NCBI RefSeq assembly: GCF_036014115.1 | Contig: NZ_CP107913.1 | Span: 7,178,501-7,242,500, forward strand | Direction: 5' to 3' | From: Streptomyces sp. NBC_00448 | GTDB taxonomy: Bacteria; Actinomycetota; Actinomycetes; Streptomycetales; Streptomycetaceae | DNA length: 64,000 nucleotides | Shown: piece by piece, positions 61,096-64,000 of the stretch | Numbering within the stretch: position 1 is the first letter of the stretch | How the letters are laid out: every line of letters begins with the position of its first letter | Translations under genes and position numbers: made by a program | The notes under the pieces: generated by a model | Seen by the model: only the letters and a program-made list of their open reading frames with translations | The model's database searches: none | Told to the model about the DNA's origin: nothing

Positions 61096-61638
61096 CTAGC
61101 GCAGCTCCAGGGACCAGCCCTCGATCGCGTCCGCCGCGACGTCGAACGCCTCGGACCGCCCGAGGAAATCCGCGTTGTGATCGGTCATCAGGGGCCGCAG
61201 CGTCGACCCGCGCCGGCCGATCAGCAGCGCCTGCCCCTGCACGCTGCGCGGCAGCCCCAGCACCCGCACCGGCTGCTGCGCCGTACGCACCGACGTCACC
61301 TGCTGCCAGGGCACCGTGACCGTGCCGAAGTACCCGACCTGCCGCAGGCCCTTCCCGCTCAGCCACACCCCCATCCGCAGCAGCCGCAGCGTGGCCGCGA
61401 TCACCAGCGCCGCGATCAGCACCAGCACACCACCGCCCTGCACACTCTTCGCCGCGACCATGATCAGGGCGGCGAACAGCAGATACGCGGCGAGCATCAG
61501 CGCCAGCGCGGCGATCGCGACCCGCCAGGGTCCGGGGCGGTACGGGCGCATCCAGCGGTCCCGGACGTCGTGCGGCAGCGGACGGCCGGTCGCGTACTCG
61601 TCGTCGACGGTGGCTACGGAGCGGAAGGGCAAGGACAC
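61096..61638 (-). CDS. PH-domain membrane protein
   Basis: The 180-residue protein has a short cytoplasmic N-terminus, two hydrophobic helices (about 38-62 and 69-88) and a C-terminal bacterial PH-like domain (GYFGTVTVPWQQVTSVRTAQ, VQGQALLIGRRGSTLRPLM). Such proteins are common in streptomycetes and have no set role. GTG 61638 starts it. It is the only minus-strand gene in the last 8 kb and is divergent from thyX (168-base gap). Confidence 0.8.
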   Translation of the reverse strand: MSLPFRSVATVDDEYATGRPLPHDVRDRWMRPYRPGPWRVAIAALALMLAAYLLFAALIMVAAKSVQGGGVLVLIAALVIAATLRLLRMGVWLSGKGLRQVGYFGTVTVPWQQVTSVRTAQQPVRVLGLPRSVQGQALLIGRRGSTLRPLMTDHNADFLGRSEAFDVAADAIEGWSLELR

Positions 61639-61806
61639 GCGGAGAATCCTCTTCGGCTTCTGTCAGGTGCGGGGGCTCTGACCGGTGAGGTTATCCGTCC
61701 CGGTCACCGTGGCCAAGCTCCGGGGCGGGCCCGGTGCCTGCGACCGCCGGTCGGACCCACCCCATAAGCTGAGCGGCGCACAACAGACAACAGGAAGGAC
61801 CCGCCG

Positions 61807-62553
61807 GTGTCCACCGACCCGCCCTCCACCGAGGCCGCCCCCGCCCGCTTCCGCGACGACGTCACCGTCGACCTCGTCAAGCACAGCGCGTCCGACTCCG
61901 ACGTCCTGTGGGCGGCCCGCGTCTCCACGGCGGGCGAGCAGTCCCTCGAAGAGTTGGCCAAGGACCCCGACCGCTCCAAGGGCCTGATCAACTACCTCAT
62001 CCGGGACCGCCACGGCAGCCCCTTCGAGCACAACTCGATGACCTTCTTCATCAGCGCCCCGATCTTCGTCTTCCGCGAATTCATGCGCCACAGGGCCGGA
62101 TGGTCTTACAACGAGGAATCCGGCAGGTATCGCGAGCTTCAGCCGGTGTTCTACCTGCCGGGGGCGGATCGGAAGCTGGTGCAGCAGGGGCGGCCGGGCA
62201 AGTACGAGTTCGTCCAGGGGCGCGAGGAGCAGCGGACGGCGGCACTCGCCGTGATGGCAGAGTCGTACCAGCAGGCGTACGCGGCGTATCAGGAGCTGCT
62301 GGCGGCCGGTGTGGCTCGGGAAGTGGCGAGGTCGACGCTGCCGGTGGGGCTGTTCTCGTCGATGTACGCGACGTGCAACGCGCGGTCGCTGATGCATTTC
62401 CTCGGGTTGCGCACCCAGCACGAACTCGCCCGGGTCCCGTCGTTCCCGCAGCGGGAGATCGAGATGGTCGGCGAGCTGATGGAGGCGGAGTGGGCGAAGC
62501 TGATGCCGCTCACCCACGCCGCGTTCAACGCGAACGGCCGAATCGCCCCGTAG
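61807..62553 (+). CDS. thyX: FAD-dependent thymidylate synthase
   Basis: ThyX methylates dUMP to dTMP with methylene-tetrahydrofolate and FAD. The 248-residue protein has the signature as RHRAGWSYNEESGRY; the spacing between RHR and the last Ser is eight residues, one more than the textbook RHRX7S. VFYLPGADRK, NARSLMHFLGLRTQ and QREIEMVGELMEAEW complete the family pattern. GTG 61807 begins the conserved sequence. Codons in the first half end mostly in C, while those after about 62100 end mostly in G, an odd shift inside one gene. Confidence 0.95.
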   Translation: MSTDPPSTEAAPARFRDDVTVDLVKHSASDSDVLWAARVSTAGEQSLEELAKDPDRSKGLINYLIRDRHGSPFEHNSMTFFISAPIFVFREFMRHRAGWSYNEESGRYRELQPVFYLPGADRKLVQQGRPGKYEFVQGREEQRTAALAVMAESYQQAYAAYQELLAAGVAREVARSTLPVGLFSSMYATCNARSLMHFLGLRTQHELARVPSFPQREIEMVGELMEAEWAKLMPLTHAAFNANGRIAP

Positions 62554-62559
62554 AAAATG

Positions 62560-62604
62560 TCCGAAGTGTTCGGATTGCAGGCATTCGCGAAGTTCATCTA
62601 GGCT
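62560..62604 (+). promoter_or_regulatory. dapA promoter with an overlapping inverted repeat
   Basis: TTGCAG (62575-62580) and TAGGCT (62599-62604) are 18 bases apart, close to the streptomycete TTGACR-18-TAGRRT consensus. A perfect dyad TCCGAA-gtg-TTCGGA (62560-62574) abuts the -35, where a regulator could act. TTCGCGAA (62584-62591) lies in the spacer and recurs at 63681-63688. Transcription would begin about 120 bases before dapA. Confidence 0.55.
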
Positions 62605-62735
62605 GCGGAAACGGACTCCGGTGCTGCTTGAACCCCCGAGCAGGCAGCGCTGGAGTCCTCACCGTGGGTCCCGCCGCCCGCACCCGCAGGTACCGTGGCT
62701 GCACAGCCGCACACACACCCAGTAACGTGGGATGC

Positions 62736-63635
62736 ATGGCTCCGACTTCCACCCCTGACGCCCCCTTCGGGCGGGTGCTGACCGCGATGGTCACGCCGTT
62801 CACCGCCGACGGCGCGCTCGACGTCGACGGCGCACAGCGGCTCGCCGCCCACCTCGTGGACCAGGGCAACGACGGACTCGTCGTCAACGGCACCACGGGC
62901 GAGTCGCCCACCACCAGCGACGACGAGAAGGACCGGCTGGTCCGAGCCGTACTCGAAGCGGTGGGTGACCGCGCACACGTCATCGCCGGCGTCGGCACCA
63001 ACGACACCGCGCACAGCGTCACCCTCGCCCGCCAGGCCGAGCAGGCCGGTGCCCACGGCCTGCTCACCGTCACGCCGTACTACAGCAAGCCCCCGCAGGA
63101 GGGCCTGTACCGGCACTTCACCGCCATCGCCGACGCCACCGGCCTGCCGGTCATGCTCTACGACATCCCCGGCCGCAGCGGCGTCCCCATCGACACCGAG
63201 ACCCTGGTGCGGCTCGGCGACCACCCCCGGATCGTCGCGAACAAGGACGCCAAGGGTGACCTCGCCGCCGCGAGCTGGGCGATCGCCCGCAGCGACCTCG
63301 CCTGGTACTCCGGCGACGACATGCTCAACCTGCCACTGCTGTCGATCGGCGCGGTCGGTTTCGTCTCCGTCGTCGGCCACCTGGTCTCCACCGAGCTGCG
63401 CGCCCTGCTGGAGGCGTACACCAGCGGCGACGTCGCCAAGGCCACCGAGATCCACCAGTGCCTGCTGCCCGTCTACACCGGCATGTTCCGCGCCCAGGGC
63501 GTCATCACCACGAAGACCGCCCTCGCGCTGCGCGGGCTGCCCGCAGGCCCGCTCCGGCTCCCCCTGGTCGCCCTCGGCGACCAGGAGACCGAGCAGCTCA
63601 GGAAGGATCTCGCCGCCGGCGGGGTACACCTCTGA
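62736..63635 (+). CDS. dapA: 4-hydroxy-tetrahydrodipicolinate synthase
   Basis: DapA condenses pyruvate with aspartate semialdehyde, the entry to lysine and diaminopimelate. The 299-residue protein is a TIM barrel with VNGTTGESPTTSDDEK, Tyr in TVTPYYSKPPQEG and LYDIPGRSG, and Schiff-base Lys170 in ANKDAKGDL. ATG 62736 is chosen from homology; the ribosome binding site is weak, and TAACGT (62723-62728) 7 bases upstream could allow a second, leaderless transcript. RNase J follows after 210 bases, a common actinobacterial pair. Confidence 0.96.
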   Translation: MAPTSTPDAPFGRVLTAMVTPFTADGALDVDGAQRLAAHLVDQGNDGLVVNGTTGESPTTSDDEKDRLVRAVLEAVGDRAHVIAGVGTNDTAHSVTLARQAEQAGAHGLLTVTPYYSKPPQEGLYRHFTAIADATGLPVMLYDIPGRSGVPIDTETLVRLGDHPRIVANKDAKGDLAAASWAIARSDLAWYSGDDMLNLPLLSIGAVGFVSVVGHLVSTELRALLEAYTSGDVAKATEIHQCLLPVYTGMFRAQGVITTKTALALRGLPAGPLRLPLVALGDQETEQLRKDLAAGGVHL

Positions 63636-63845
63636 GCACGCCCGGAGCACACAGGACTTCACAACTGAATACAGCAGCACTTCGCGAAATCCGCCGGACA
63701 CTGACACGAGCGGATCATGCGCGGACCACGAAAACGTCGGAAAAGAAATCCGAACGCGGCACCACCATTCGAACATCGGAACAGCGTCGCGCCGGCCACG
63801 GCCCCCACGAGGGGCCCTCTGGCATGCGCGGTAAGGAGAAACCCT

Positions 63846-64000
63846 TTGAGTCATCCGCACCCTGAACTCGGTCCCCCGCCGGCACTCGCCGAGGGCGGTC
63901 TGCGCATCACACCGCTCGGCGGCCTGGGTGAGATCGGCCGCAACATGACCGTCTTCGAATACGCCGGCCGGCTGCTGATCGTCGACTGCGGTGTCCTCTT
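63846..64000 (+). CDS. rnj: Ribonuclease J (3' part outside window)
   Basis: Only the first 51 codons are present. TTG 63846 with AAGGAG at 63832-63837 starts a protein beginning LSHPHPELG, and ITPLGGLGEIGRNMTVFEYAGRLLIVDCGVLF is the N-terminus of the metallo-beta-lactamase domain of RNase J (given here as segments ITPLGGLGEIG and LLIVDCGVLF). RNase J is a combined endo- and 5'-3' exoribonuclease. The use of TTG as start is unusual but supported by the ribosome binding site. The upstream gap (63636-63845) is less GC-rich and holds no gene. Confidence 0.9.
   Translation, partial: MSHPHPELGPPPALAEGGLRITPLGGLGEIGRNMTVFEYAGRLLIVDCGVL

Overview
The window reads as chromosome of a high-GC actinomycete of the Streptomyces group. 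The evidence is the very high GC with C/G third positions, GTG and TTG starts, ATGA/GTGA stop-start overlaps, leaderless-looking starts, a short NusA, a PNPase with the rpsO-pnp arrangement, and a SCO5717-type ATPase. From memory the gene order follows the S. coelicolor region from about SCO5667 to SCO5745. No tRNA, rRNA, CRISPR array, transposase or phage gene was found.

1-16.0 kb is nitrogen/polyamine metabolism. It holds a spermidine/putrescine ABC transporter (binding protein cut by the window edge, ATPase, two permeases, then an amine-oxidising flavoprotein), a CoA-acylating aldehyde dehydrogenase, a PAP2 phosphatase, a GABA aminotransferase, a membrane ATPase with a degenerate P-loop, a PucR-type regulator and a second aldehyde dehydrogenase. 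16.1-25.6 kb carries a long acyl-CoA dehydrogenase, the MEP-pathway genes dxr and ispG flanking an RseP-type site-2 protease, two GNAT acetyltransferases and proS. A repeat-rich spacer and a three-gene minus-strand group (lipoprotein, ferritin-like protein, small-molecule kinase) follow.

28.1-35.2 kb is the translation/transcription block rimP-nusA-ylxR-infB-DUF503-rbfA-truB. ribF, which directly follows truB in many Gram-positives, lies 9 kb further on. The gap holds a 1358-residue protein combining a trypsin-like domain, a P-loop NTPase and a helical-repeat-like region, then a frameshifted PEP-utilising enzyme, a four-TM protein and a tyrosine-phosphatase-like membrane protein. This is the least ordinary part of the window and my best candidate for an undescribed system. 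Four apparent indels fall between 40.1 and 44.0 kb, so base-call quality there needs checking.

44.5-55.1 kb has ribF, a DinB-like protein, a two-component system next to an ABC-2 exporter, the long repeat-rich SCO5717-type ParA/MinD ATPase and a chloramphenicol-phosphotransferase-like kinase. In S. coelicolor the ESX (type VII) secretion genes lie between the SCO5717 gene and rpsO; here only 1.2 kb and one kinase gene do. 55.3-64 kb is a conserved block: rpsO, pnp, an M16 peptidase, dapB, a small membrane protein, a PH-domain protein, thyX, dapA and the start of an RNase J gene. Structured non-coding elements include long hairpins before the gene at 5,499, after ispG, after infB, in the rpsO leader and between rpsO and pnp.
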